Assembly (NCBI GenBank): GCA_032173965.1
Contig: JAVUNC010000019.1
Coordinates: 10,465,234 to 10,529,233, forward strand
Length of the DNA stretch: 64,000 bases
DNA from: Sitta carolinensis
Lineage: Eukaryota; Chordata; Aves; Passeriformes; Sittidae
Direction: 5' to 3'
Each line of letters starts with the position of its first letter. The stretch's first letter is position 1. The notes below the pieces were generated by a model. The model was not told the origin of the DNA, did no database searches, and was given only the letters and a program-made list of their open reading frames with translations. The position numbers and the translations under genes were made by a program. Of this stretch, positions 50,087 to 62,360 are shown piece after piece.

Positions 50087-52186
50087 TTAAAAAAACAAAC
50101 CCAAACCCCTTCAACTTTCCACATCTTTCTACTCCTATTCTTAACTTCTACCAGCAGTTACTTATTTGCCTCATCTTTGATTCCTGTCAATATATAAAAG
50201 ACTTACTCAATGAGGTGTTATGTTTCTCAACTGCTCATCCCCCTGTATTTCCCTTAATGACCTAAAAAGAAGAATAGTAAATATGTGGAATTCACCACAG
50301 TCACTCAATCATCACTGATCTGCTCCTAACTGTGCTTTCCAATAGTCTTCTCACATGGTGTGCACATAGTTGATATCTGACTGCATAAAGGAAGTCAGGA
50401 CCAGTCAAAAACACCATCACAAAGCTAAATACACACTGGTCCATGTTAGAAATTCTCCCAAGTCACAATTAACCCAGATTTTAATAAAATCTTTTGATCA
50501 TTTTCAGCTACATTTCTGCCTGCAGATTAAATTGGATATGTTCCCAGGTGGCCATTCTAGCAGGTTTCTAAGCCCATTCAGTTCCATCTGCAGAAGAGCA
50601 AGCTTAGAGGGAGGTTTAGACCAAGGATGAAATAAAGCTAAAATGCAGTTGTTCAGGCACCACTTTAACAGACCAGCATGGACCTTGTGTCCAAAGCAAT
50701 AGGAACTGCAGAGGGTTTGAAGGAGCTGAGTACCTGAGCTAATCTGGAATGTTAATCTTTGTCAGATCTGCTTACATCTGGTCACACCTGAAGCAAAGGT
50801 CAAAACTGTGTGAAAAATGTAGATTTGCTGCACTTCCATTTATGAAGGTGAAATAAACGCCCAATGAGTGACAAGGGAGGAAAACAATACTTAAACATAT
50901 CCAGGTAAATAAACTGCTTTTATACATGTCCCATTCTCAAGAGATTTCTTCTTAAGGCTAGATTTCAAACCAAGTGGATTCAGTGCTGCTGTTGACACCC
51001 ATCAGCACAGAACTTCCTCCCCATTTAGCTCCTCTCCTGCATCAGCAGCCCACACTGGGTTTGCTGTGTGCTTTGTTGCAGAAAGTCCTCACTGATAACT
51101 CCCCACATCACACTGGCTTCCCCTTAGGCAGCACTTGGAGCTGCCCGGTGTGAGGCTGGACTAAAGGCTCCAGCATCAAACCCTTCCATCCCCTCCAGCT
51201 TGGTACCATTGCTCAATCCAATTTACTGCTGTGTCTGTGCTTGGTGCTCCTCCAGCACTGTGAAAGAGAGATCTGAAGGATACTGAGAAGTAAAGATGAC
51301 CTCCTGGGGAAAATCAGCTCACTCACCTCATTTTGGTTTGCCCAGTTCTTTTGCCTCTCAAACTCAGCACCATGAACCAGTGCTTGGGCACACGGGTGGT
51401 GGGGTCTTGACCTGCAGCACAGAGAGCCCACATGGCAACTGCAAATCATATACCTGGGATGACAGGAACCTTGGCATGAGGTGTAGCTGCAGGTGTCTTA
51501 ACCCCTGGGACCTGCAGGATGAGCTGCTACAGGACTAGAGATTCCCTGGAGTCTCTGTGAAATGCTTCCACTGAGCAAGTCTTCAATGCGTGGGGCTCCA
51601 ACCACTGCAGGAACATTGTGGGGGCCTGGTAGCCCTGTTCTCCCTGATCTGAGTGTCTGGGGGTGGCCAGGGTTGTGCTGGCTCTGCCTTGGCACAAGCA
51701 TGTCTGTCTTGTCACTACAATTCCCCTCTGTCACCACCCTGGCTCTACGGGACTACTTTGGTGGGGGGAAAAGTCTTGGCTAGGAGATATGTCCCACGAG
51801 GGACTGGAGAGCACAGCAGCCCTGGGGAAGCTGGTGTGACATCCCACTCACAAGACAGATGGGAACCTCCACCTGTGGATCAGCAGCAGGCTGGGTTCGA
51901 TGGGGACACTGATGGGGACAGGGAGAAGGCATGGGTGTGTGTTGCAGGGAGGGTCTGGCAGCAGTGTCCCTTGCAGCATGTCTTGTGAAGGTGTTTAAGG
52001 CACAGAACAGTGCCACAATTTGGGACAGAGGTGTGAGGACCAGCTGGAATATGGGTGAACAAGAAAGCACAGCATGAGCATTGCACAGCACATCTGCAGG
52101 AACCATATGCTTTTCTGTGTTTCAAGTACAATGTGATTCAAAGTGAGCTGGAGCAGGGCGAACAGCACCTCTCTGGAGCAGGGGCA

Positions 52187-52309
52187 CAGCTGTGCCCCCC
52201 AGGGTAGGGGAACAGGGACACTGCCCAAGGACAGGCACACTGCTCAGCTGTGCCCCTCAGGGTAGGGGAACAGGGACACTGCCCAAGGACAGGCACACTG
52301 CTCAGCTGC
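52187..52309. repeat. 58-bp tandem duplication
   Basis: cagctgtgcccc...agggtaggggaacagggac...cacactgct occurs twice with a 58-base offset and one visible mismatch. The near-identity points to a recent event. Confidence 0.9.
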
Positions 52310-52439
52310 ATGCAGGGACAGGCTCACTTGTCTGAGCCTTTTTTGTGTGCTGCACACAGCTGTGAGCTGCTGGGCTTGTTCCCAGCCCTGGCAGGGCAAG
52401 ACCTGTCCCTGTATGGATAGGGAATGGTTCTGATCCTCA

Positions 52440-52920
52440 CGATGCAGTGTCCAGGCCAGTGCTGGTGGTGCTGATCCTGGTCCCAGTGTAGTGTCCTGGC
52501 CAGGCTGTCCTGGCCCGACTTGCAGTGCAGTGTAGTGCACTTGTTGGCCCTGGTTCCGGAGAACTGGAGCAAAAAGCTGCAGGCCAGCACTGCTGGGGCT
52601 GACTCCACTGGCAGCACAGGGCAGCGCTAGGCCCACATGGTGACACTGCCAGTCCCTGTGCAATGCGATGCAAAGTCCAGCCTCAGGCAGATGTGCTGGC
52701 TCTGGCCGTGGTCCCAACAGTGCAGTCACCCGGCCCTGTGCAGACTGTGCCAGCGCTGGCCCCAGTCCCAGGGCAGTGCAGTGCCCAGGGCCATGCTGGC
52801 GATGCCAGCACAGAGACGAGCACCAGTCCCCGTCCTGGCATGGTCCGTGATCGCGTTCGCTCTGCTGATGTCGGTCCCGGTCCCGGTCTCAGGGTGGGGT
52901 AGCGCCGTGCCGGTCCTGTT
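52440..52920. repeat. Degenerate GC-rich minisatellite
   Basis: Irregular recurrences of cagtgcag, gtgctggc and ggtcccagt/ggtcccggt fill the run-up to the CpG island. They keep several frames open by composition. Confidence 0.55.
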
Positions 52921-53074
52921 CCCGGTCCCAGGCCGAGTCCCACGCCAGTGCGCTCCCCAGCACGCGGAGGGGCGGCGCGCTGCGGTGCCGCCAGTCGGTG
53001 CCCGGGGCCGGTTGACGGTGGAGGCGGGGCGGGCCCGGGGCGGGCCTGGCCGGGCGGGGACGGCCCGCGGGTGA

Positions 53075-53298
53075 TGTCAGGCTGATGCTGTCGGTGCGGC
53101 GCGCGGTGCATTGTGGGCGAATCCCGCCGCCCGCCGCGGCTCCGAAGGGGAGGATGCGCTCGGGGCCGGCCCGTCCCACAGCCGCAGCCGCAGCGCGCCG
53201 GGCCGGCGGCACCGCGCCCGAGGAGCCGCACTGAAGGGCGTGGGGCATGCGCTGCCTGCGCCGGCCGCAGCGGGAGGCGCCGGCGGCGGCGGGGCCAG
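53075..53298 (+). other. Candidate first exon of a plus-strand gene (ENTPD6 by synteny only)
   Basis: A CpG-rich leader ends at a strong donor, GGCCAG|GTGAGC at 53298. A short open frame from ATG 53247 runs into it. In mammals ENTPD6 lies on this side of ACSS1 in this orientation, so a mostly non-coding first exon is plausible. No ENTPD6 coding motif was found in the remaining 10 kb, so the assignment is inference. Confidence 0.35.
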
Positions 53299-53496
53299 GT
53301 GAGCTGGGCCGGGCCGGGCCGGGCCGCGGCGGGCACTGGCGGGGAAGGGAGGGAGGGAGGGAGGCACCGTCCCGCCAGCGGCCTGCGAGATGCGGGACTG
53401 GGGACCGCACTGGGCCGGGCCGGGCCGGGGCTGCGCGCGGGGCACTGCGGGAGATGTAGTTTCCCGCCCCACCCGGCGTCTCCAGCCGAAGGGAGA

Positions 53497-53516
53497 GAGT
53501 CCCGCGCGCGGGACTC
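53497..53516. other. 20-bp perfect palindrome in the CpG island
   Basis: gagtcccgcgcgcgggactc is its own reverse complement. It sits between the two ZNF143-like motifs. Confidence 0.9.
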
Positions 53517-55237
53517 GGGTTCCCAGCATGCCCGCGGAGGTGGGCGGGCCAGCGGCGGAGTGACGGCCCGGTGCCACCAATGAGAAGGTGGGCCGGGTGG
53601 GGCGAACCAACTGCCGAGAGGGGCGGCGGGGAGTGGGGGGGGGTGTGCCGGCAGCTGCAGTGCAGGGGCGGACGCGGCCACCTCCTCGGCGGGGGGAGGC
53701 GGGACGGCCCGAGGTGAGGGCAGGGCAGGGCAGGGCAGGGCGGGGGCCCGGGCGGCGGCCGCCCCTCCTCGCCGCTCCTGCCGGGGCGGGGGTCGCGGCG
53801 ATGCCCGGGGCTGCCGCCGCGGGAGGGGCGAGCCGTGGCCTCGCAGCGCGGTGCACGGCAGGGGCGGGGGCGCCCCGAGCCCTGAGGGGCTCCGCCGGAG
53901 GGAGCGGCCCCGCCGGGTGGTACCGGCGGCTGCCGCCAGTCCCGGTGTCGGGCGGGGGCCGAGGTGCGAAGGCACCCGCGGCCTTGTGCCGGGCCGGGCT
54001 CTAGGGAAACGCACGGAGGGTGTCGGCCACCTCAGGAGGTCCGGTGCCGCCCGGCGGTGGGCACGGCATCCTGCCCGGGGCCACCGGGTGCCTGTCCAGC
54101 CGCCTGTGGAAAGCCAGCCCGCTCCGTAGAGGTCTCTGGGGAGGGAGCGCTTCTGTCGCGTTACGTTGGGATAACTCGGGGTGTTCGCGTTTCAGGCAGG
54201 AGGCTGAGAGTTTCTCCTCTTTGGCGGGGTAGAAACGGTGCCCCTGTGTGCGTGGCCGTGTCTCCTGAAGCTTCGGGGCTCAGAGTCTCCTGCTGTGGTG
54301 TTGGTGCTGCTCGTGGCGGCCAAGCTGACATTGCTGGCCGTGTCCATAGTCACTGCGCTTTCCCTGCGTTCCGGGAGAGGAGGTATCCGGTAACCTGGGT
54401 CTGACCCCCTGAGGACTCTCGAGATGAACACCATGACCTTGACGTAGAGCTAGGATTTAACAGGGAACCAGAATGCTGTATGAAGCACTGGAGTGACACT
54501 GTCACTCTGACAGCTACTTGCATGACAAGTTCAAGACCCACTGTGGGTTTTGAGGGGTGGGGACTTCAATACCTGTTGGTACCATGTTTCCGAGTAGTTC
54601 AAACCAAATCGATTTTGAATTTTCTTAGGCTTGCATGGTGGCTTGATAAAAGGAAAGGTTTCCTAATTCTACCATTTCACATGGATTTCTTGTAGTGTCA
54701 CTGAAAACGTTGCCTTTTTAGCAACAAACTTCTCAGTGAGTCGCAACAGAGATTTTTCAGCCTGGGGACTTTGTATGAGTGGAGTTCCAGCCTCGTGTTG
54801 TGTTGTGCCACAGGGTGTGCTAATGCTCCCTCAGCTCGTAGGTGCTGTGCCTGTACAGGTGCTCTGACTAAAGAGTGTCAGTTCTGTCTCACGAGTGTCA
54901 GTGTGTCACCACATTTCAGTGCGCTGCCTTCTTTTGAGAGGATAAAGAGGGGCAGAATAGGAATGATATGTTATTGTACTACCTTTTTTTCCTTTGTGTG
55001 CTAGTCCTCCAGCTCTTAAGGAGCATCCTCATGGTGATATAGGTGGAATTTTGAGATGTGGTGCTCATGAATGGTGTATGTGATATTCACTGCTGTTACT
55101 GCTGTGTGCTTTTGCATGCTTTGTGATAATCTCATTTCTTCAGGAGTAGGCTAAGTTCATCTTCTCTGGCGAAATAAAACATGGAATCTCTCATAGGACA
55201 CTTTTATCAGGGTCAGCCTTGGGGACACCAGCCTAAC

Positions 55238-55261
55238 TTTTTTTTTTTTTTTTTTTTTTTT
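55238..55261. repeat. Poly(T) tract
   Basis: 24 consecutive T followed by taatag; a possible reverse-oriented retroposon tail, but no body was recognised. Confidence 0.9.
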
Positions 55262-58200
55262 AATAGTCCTCAAGAGAGAAGTCAGATCCCTGTCAATGTT
55301 CTTGGTCCTCCAGAAAGGACTGTCTCTAGTGCTAGGAAATCTATTCCATCAGCCCCCAGCATTGCTGCTGATGAAGTGGTGCTCATGGCCCATGTGTGGA
55401 TTTCCTTCCCTCTCCATCCCCAGTGTTTATTGGTGAAGGCGTGTGTATCTCCGTGCTGCACCAGGCAGCCTGGAGCTCTCCTCCAATGGAAGCAGTTGGC
55501 ACTTGCTTTTCAAAGCAGATCCAGGAAGAGCCAAATCCTTCTTTCTTCTATGTCTTCAATATGGTAATCCCCTCATGCTGTTTCTTGCTCTTTCTTAGGG
55601 AAAGATTAACACATCACTTTATGGTTTATCAGGTAGCACACTCCTCCCAGATTGGTCTTGCTGTGGGCTCATCTCTTCAATTGTTTCCTTTCAGTTTTTT
55701 GCCTTAAGTCTTATCTATGTGTCTATCAATGTGCAGGATCCAGAAAAACACTTCAGGAGCAGTTCCTCATCCTGGGAAATTCCCAGGTTAGATTTGTTTG
55801 CCAAAGCTCCATAGAGACCTTCCAGTAACATTGATTCACTTTGAAAACAGAGCAGAGGACAGAAAATAGGTCCTTATAGAGGAATAGGTGTTTATGAAAA
55901 CTTCAAGGACTTTGTAGACTTCCTTAATTTTTAAGGATGTGTGGGCTTCATTGGTATCTTCTGCTTTGAGCATTGCAAGGTGCAGCTGAGTATTTGCTGG
56001 GTGGATTGTGGAAGCATTTGCTGAAAAACTGTTTCAGCTCTGCTAGTTTACTGAGCAAGATACAGGGTGGACACAACCAGTGCTTCCCTCCCCTTCTTCC
56101 ATCAAAGATAACAAAAAAAGTGTGTATTCCTCTGAATCATCATGAAATCCCCTTAGATGTCATTGTGGGACACAATCCTATTGGAACAAATGTTAAGATT
56201 GCTTTGAGAGGGAGGAATAAGGAAGGCCAGCTATGAGACCTCCTTCCCTAGTCAGGAGGAAGAGTGGGAGAATCTGTTGGGTATTTGTTGAAGCTTTAGG
56301 AATGAGAGGCAGGAGAGATGATGTGGCTTTTACGTGGTGCATCTGAAAATTGAGACTCCCTTGCATGTGAGAGTTTCGCCAGCTATGAACTGGACAGTCC
56401 GAGGCAATCCTTGTTGGTCAGGCCAACCCATGGTCTTCTCCACTACAGTGCCCAGTGCCTGTGGATCACACTGTTGAGAGCCACAACAGTTATACCCAAA
56501 AATATGGAAAGCAATCTAGCCATAGCAGTGTGTCTTGGACATTAATGTATCAAGTGGTTTTTCACATGAACTTTTCTGTTTTTTTGGAGACCGATAGATA
56601 CATCAGTCTATTAGACTTGATGGGGGAAATATAAAACTGCCACAGTAGATTTTTTCATGGGATTCACAATCCCTTGGTCCCTTTTGGTCTTACCCAGTCC
56701 CAGACTGTATTTTGTTGGGCCTTCTCCACTACTCAAGAGCTCCACACATGGGAAAGGATCTTTTTTTTTGTAGTTGAGAAGGAAGATGTTGACAGTATGA
56801 TGGACTGTAGGGCTAATCAAATAAGATGTGTTTGGAAACCCTTTCCTTTTGGTGTCAAGCTGTGTCATCTTTAATTTGGTGAGCAATACGAAAGGAACAA
56901 ACTGGATCCTGGGCTGACTCCAGCCAGATAGGTGCAATGGAGAGCAGAGAATGCCTTTGGGCACAGATTTCCTCTTAGAAGAAATGAGGCATCTCAGCCT
57001 TCAGAAAGAGATCTGGTGTCAGCTGTGGCATTTGGGAGTGGATTCCTCTCTCTCTGTGCAGCAGGAGATGTTGTCAGGCCCACTGTCAGCCCAGGAGGTG
57101 CCTGGTGGCCTCTCAGTCAGCTGGGGAAAAGACAAAGGGAGACTTCGATGTCTGGTGAAAAGGTTTTGATTACAGGATCATAAACTCAGCTGCTCAGGCC
57201 AAACCCCTGGATGGCTCCAGTCCTTTCTCTACCAGTGACCAGGAGATGATTCTCAAGGAAAGGCTAAGAGATGGGCACACCGTGCTTGCCCTTGTTACAG
57301 CCCTTGGCACCTTGGTGGTGCAGGATGCAGCTTTTCAGCCTTTTTATTTGTTGGCCTGAGTAATTTTCCGTGTACACAAGGTGTGACCTGTGTGCTAAGA
57401 GCACTGTTGTGAAACCTAGCTCTGCATTCCAATGTGTTTTCCTCTCTTCTAGCCAGTTACTAGTTTTAGAAATACTTTAGTTTCATCCTGGAACATCCTA
57501 AATTCCAGGGCCTTTGGCCTGATTATACACATACCTATGTGCTTGTTGAGTCTTCCTAAAAGCATCTCACCTGTCCTAATAGATCTATAAATCAGGGCTT
57601 TTCCCTTCTGCCTGCCACTTAGTTTAATTTTTCATTTTCAGTTTTCTCAACATGTCTGTTGTGGAAGACTGATTTTCCAGATCCTCTTCAGAGCTCTTCA
57701 AACTAAACAGCAGCCAAAAATCCTTGGCATCTTCTTTCTGATCTTTCCTTCAGACTTTCTGTTTCTTATCTGTCCATCATTTTGCAGACTGGCTGGGTGG
57801 CCTCTGGTCTCATATGGGTAGAAAATATGTAGATTTTATCCATAAGAATTTACTTCATCTCTTCTAGATTATCAGAAAAAACATCATCACTGGAATAATT
57901 TGTACTGTTTTCTTCTTTTGTACACATCCTCTATTCTATAAATCTTCTGTTGGCACAGTAAGTCAGAATTAAAATGAAGTTGCACTGGCCAAATAATTTT
58001 ATTTTTTTTTTGAGGTAATACATTTCTGTTCAACAAAGTGGAATTATTTGTAAGTTATATTTAAAATTTCGTCTTGGTACTATATCCTGATCTGCATGAG
58101 GAAACTGAAGTTCCCCTTGCCTCCTGTTTCCTAAAGGCACAAGCCATCTGTTCTCACATGGCAAATCACTGTTGCTGCTTTATTCTGGTCTGATGGGATG

Positions 58201-58478
58201 GCTTTACAATTTCATTTTTTTCATTTAGCCTTGATAAAATATATTTCTTTATCTCCTGTGAGTCTGTGTGTTTATTTTGTAGTATATAGTACTCTGTCTC
58301 CCCTGGAGTGACCTGGCCTTTTTCTGTGTACCTTTTCCATGGGCCACTGCAGAATGTGCCTGGGGAGCTCTGTGTTCACTCTTGAATCCATTCATCCTTT
58401 TTCCCCACTGTACCTCTGAAACCTGTTGCATCTCTTCATTTTTTGGATTCCATTTAAATACCTTATAATCCTGAAACT

Positions 58479-58479
<1 letters not shown>

Positions 58480-58552
<73 letters not shown>
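58480..58552. repeat. (CT)n microsatellite
   Basis: About 36 CT dinucleotides with one interruption (tcttct). Likely polymorphic. Confidence 0.95.
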
Positions 58553-59040
58553 GTGATGTTTCTTCTAAAATTTAGCCCATTTTTTCCCTGAACTTGTAGT
58601 TCTTCATGAAAATCTGCCTCCCAGCACCTGCTGTGCTGCTCCTGCCCTGACTCTTCTACAGCTTCTTGACATGCAGCTTAAATTCTTGCTACCTGTTCTG
58701 CTCACTGAAACAAGGGTATAGTGTAGCTGTCTGCTACTTTCACCTTCATAGAGGCATCAGCACAGTGCTTCTCTTGATTGGACACTCTAATAAATTGTCT
58801 GGCTTGTTTCCCTCATTTCATGAAAGTTGCTTATTTGCTTCCTGTAGCACCTCAGCCAGAGAATAGAAGTCACCTTTGTGGTGACATTGTATTAGGAAAC
58901 TTAGACTTTGTGGTCTAATTATGTCTTGAATTATTTAAACAGAATCTAGCTGCATTAGACTCCTGAAATGTACTGGTTTAGGAGTTGTGCAAGTAATTTA
59001 CCAAAACTAACTAGCCTCTTTATGTTTTGTTATTCTTAGG

Positions 59041-59075
<35 letters not shown>
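59041..59075. repeat. Poly(A) tract of 35 bases
   Basis: An uninterrupted A run. No recognisable retroposon body on its 5' side. Confidence 0.95.
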
Positions 59076-59078
<3 letters not shown>

Positions 59079-61489
59079 GGCCTCAGGCAGAGTTACTCCA
59101 GTGTTTTTAAGCAGAATGGATTGAATCCTGTGATCTCCCAGAAGGCCAAGAGCTTCCTGCTGTGGAGACAAACAGCACAGCTTGACTGAAGCTGAAATGG
59201 ATCTGAGATACTGCTCCTCCATTGTGCTGCATCTTGCATTTGACTGACCCTACAGTGAGCCAATTCAGGAAGCTCTAAGCCAAGGAAATGCCCTTATTTT
59301 TTAGGAACAAATAAATTTTATTTTATGTATTGTTTTCTGCTAGTACAGGTCACTGAAGCCATGGTGGCCCTCTGGCCCATGGTGGAATCCTGCATACACG
59401 AATTCAAAGGTGGGAGGAGAAAGGGGAAGTGTTTCTCTTTGTTTCAGGCACATTTTTAGATTGGCTAATTAGGAACCTGAAGCTGTGGATCCAGCATTGG
59501 GTCTGTAGGATTTATGGGGTAATGTAAGTAATACAGTGTAACAGTGCTCCCATTAATTCTCACCTTTCATTCATTAGCATCTAAGCACCCAAAATGTAAT
59601 TTTTGGGTGGTTGTTCGGTTTTGTGGTCTTTATTTGTGGTTTTGCTTTTAGCAAAATTGGCAGTAGCTAAAGCATACCTTTTCAGAGGTGCCTGGCCTTG
59701 GTCTGAAAAGAGAATCCACCTTCTTTCTTGTTCCAGATCCTGTCCTTAAGGAAAACATCCATGAAAAACTCATTTGCAGTTGTCAGGCTTCAGCTTCTAG
59801 CAGAAGGTGAGCTAAAATGTCAGAGCCCTTCAGTTTCTTAAATTTTCATTATAAGGAGGTTCTTCACTATATTCCTGTGCTTTTTGGAGATTTTTTTGGG
59901 CTAAGTTCTATGCATTTTAGAGAGTTGAGTTCTCAGGTGGAAGGCACCTTCCAGCCTTTTTTTCTGTTCCAGGAGTTTTAGTAGTCATGAGGCATGGATT
60001 ACTGGACTCTACTGTCTCTCACCAGTAGGCAAGGACTGAAATGCATCCCTTTTATCTTTTTTATTCTCTCTGTAGCAGTGCTCTGCTCTGTATGCATGTC
60101 CTCTATGGCTTATTCATAGACGTGTCTAAACGTGAGTTTGGTTGTATTAAGAAGCATTTTGTTGAAGATGCACTTTTTTCTTTCTGCTGTTCCCCATTTC
60201 TATGAAGAAAAAGGAGTGGTTGCTTTTCAAGCAGAGACAAGGCTTATGGGGCTTTGTCCATTGAGCCAAGAGGACAAAAAAGACAATGTAAAAGGTGGAA
60301 ATGCAAAGGGCAGGTAGCCAAGTAGTTTGTCACTCTTGTGACAGTTATCTGAGGGAAATGACAGGAGCCATTTGGTTTCCAGGGCTTAGAGCTATCTGGT
60401 TGCATAGGTCCTGCAGCCTCTTTCAAGTCTAGTGGGAGCTCAGGAGCTGGTATTTCTGGTGTGCTTGGTTGCTTCTTTTGCAAAACACATTTTCTTTAAC
60501 CTTGCTGTCTGTGTTTCTGATTGGGATGAGATTATATACATTTTTTCCCCCTTCCAAACATCCCAGGCTGGACTTGAACCAGTAATTGTTCTGTCTGTGG
60601 AGTATTTATTATTAGAAGCATTCACCAGGAGCCAGCTTACTCTGGCAAGCTGAGCACAGAATGCACAATTACTCATTGCAGGTTGAGATACGTTTGAAAA
60701 TTGCTATAAGCACTGACCAAGTCACGTACAAAATTTACTTTTCCAGTACTTTACTACAGCTATGAATAGAAAATAATTTTTACATTAAAATATGGTATAA
60801 GGTTCATGATGCTTTTTTATAGAAACAAGTTCTGACCATATTAGTTCTATAATAGGAAATTCTCAGAATCCAGTTACTTGGCATAACTCTGGAAAATTAA
60901 GGCTCAAACTATAAATGTGGTTTATGACAATGAATCTGTCCAGAAGACCACATTTTAAAGTTTTTTGGGGGTTTTACTGGTGTGGTATTGTACTGGGGGG
61001 TTTTAGGTTTTTTTTCCCTGACACAGCAAGCTGGTGTAAACTCTGATAACAGAAGGAGAAGGCACATGCTTAACTCCACAGACAGGAAGACTCCTGGGTG
61101 GGAAGCAATCGTTTGCATGTTCTGGGAGAGTGCAGGCACGTCCTGACAGTTGTGAACTAGATGGCATTTTCTGCACATGTGGAAATGGCCTTTATAGAGG
61201 CAGTCCTGACCAGCTTGTAGAGCTCTCCATAATCTTGGAAACACCCTGGTTCCTTGGAAACTGACTCGCACAGTGGTTCGGAAAGAAATGAAACACACTA
61301 CGCTTGCATGTACAGGAATTTTTGTATATTTTTCTAGAATGTTTTTGCATAGACTAAATCTCACCACTGGAAGTGGTGCTCAAGCTGTGAGGGTGCAATA
61401 TCCCAGGGTTTCCTTTGTTGGAGGCTTTTCCTCAGAGGTACCAGCTTGAGTTTTACAGCATTGCTGCACCAACAATTTTCAAAGTAAAA

Positions 61490-62360
61490 TGAGTTGGCAT
61501 CTGTGCGGACTCTCGGTGTGCTTTTGGATTGGGTCATGCAGCAAGAGTCTTATGGAAAGAATGGGGATTTTTCATAGCAGCAGGGAGGAGAGTGTGTAGT
61601 GGAGAGGAAATATGCAGTTTGCTGGAATCAGTACAGTTACCTGCAGAAATTGCTGTGATGCATTCCCAGCCTACACAAGAGGCACTATGGGAATCTGTAG
61701 GAATTACTCTCCCCTGTGCAGCTGTAAAGGCTGCAGCCAGGCAGCCTCTGGGACAAAGTGCTGTTGGGGCAGTGACCAGAGGCAAAGGCCAAATTTGATA
61801 GAGCCCAGGACTATGTATAGGAAGGACTGCTCAACAGAAGGAGACAGTGGGAAAAGTGGGAAGTAACCCAAAATGGTGATGGAGTAGGGACAATTGAGGT
61901 AAAACTGATTCTGCCAAAGAAATACTTAATCTCTCTGGCTGAATGGTTTTGTGATAAAGCCCCAGGGGGACCAGAGGCAATAGCTAACAAAGTACAAAAG
62001 GTATGGATGGCTCTAGAGAATCACAAACTCTTTGGAAGGTGTTTAGCTAACAGGAACTTAAATCCCAGTGGAGTCCAGCTTACTGGATGATGTGAACATT
62101 TGATTCAGTATGTTTTCTATATGCACAAAGAGTTCAAAGAGCAGAGTAAGTGTGCTCAGTGGTATCCATGCACTCCACCTGAAATGCATCATGGAGGTGA
62201 AATGTTAATTAAGGCAATCTTTAGGAAATCCAAATTAGAACCTGTGTGGGAAGGTCCATGTACTGTTTTATTGTGTTCCTAGTTTGCTGTTAAAGATTTA
62301 GGTAAGGCATGTTGAATATGCCATTCTCACATTAAACAAGTAGTGATGATCAATCAGATG
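61490..62360 (+). mobile_element. Decayed endogenous retrovirus pol fragment (RNase H and integrase pieces)
   Basis: 61499-61800 reads as the C-terminal half of a class I (gammaretrovirus-like) RNase H: ADSRCAFGLGHAARVLWKEW keeps the conserved Asp, then a EVAxxH-like strand (EIAVMHS). About 61890-62010 resembles the start of integrase (PKKYLISLAEWF). 62100-62360 resembles the integrase C-terminal GPY/F module (WEGPCTVLL). The catalytic core between them is missing, and stops and frame changes separate the parts. It is a non-functional relic; no LTRs were identified. Confidence 0.65.

Larger units (their letters stand above)
47911..52186. other. Intergenic DNA upstream of ACSS1
   Basis: No recognisable exons on either strand, and no homeobox-like coding segment was seen. 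Contains a 50-bp-spaced direct repeat (48823-48905) and a poly(A) tract (50063-50086). Confidence 0.5.
52850..54320. promoter_or_regulatory. CpG-island promoter with ZNF143-type motifs
   Basis: Strongly CpG-rich. Contains actacatctcccgcagtgcc on minus (53441-53460) and ttcccagcatgc on plus (53520-53531), both close to the ZNF143/THAP11 SBS motif of housekeeping promoters. A gcattgtggg element lies near 53108. A perfect 20-bp palindrome sits at 53497-53516. The downstream gene is probably on the plus strand. Confidence 0.65.
54321..61490. other. Probable first intron or intergenic DNA with simple repeats
   Basis: No confidently recognised exon. Contains poly(T) at 55238-55261, (CT)n at 58480-58552, poly(A) at 59041-59075, and one exon-like 70-base segment at 59737-59806. 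The 56.2-57.2 kb stretch has open frames on both strands that match no family I recognise. Confidence 0.45.

Noticed and set aside
52683..54014. 443-residue open frame on the minus strand
   Set aside because: Stop-poor only because of CpG-island composition; Pro/Arg/Ala-rich, with no domain and no splice context.
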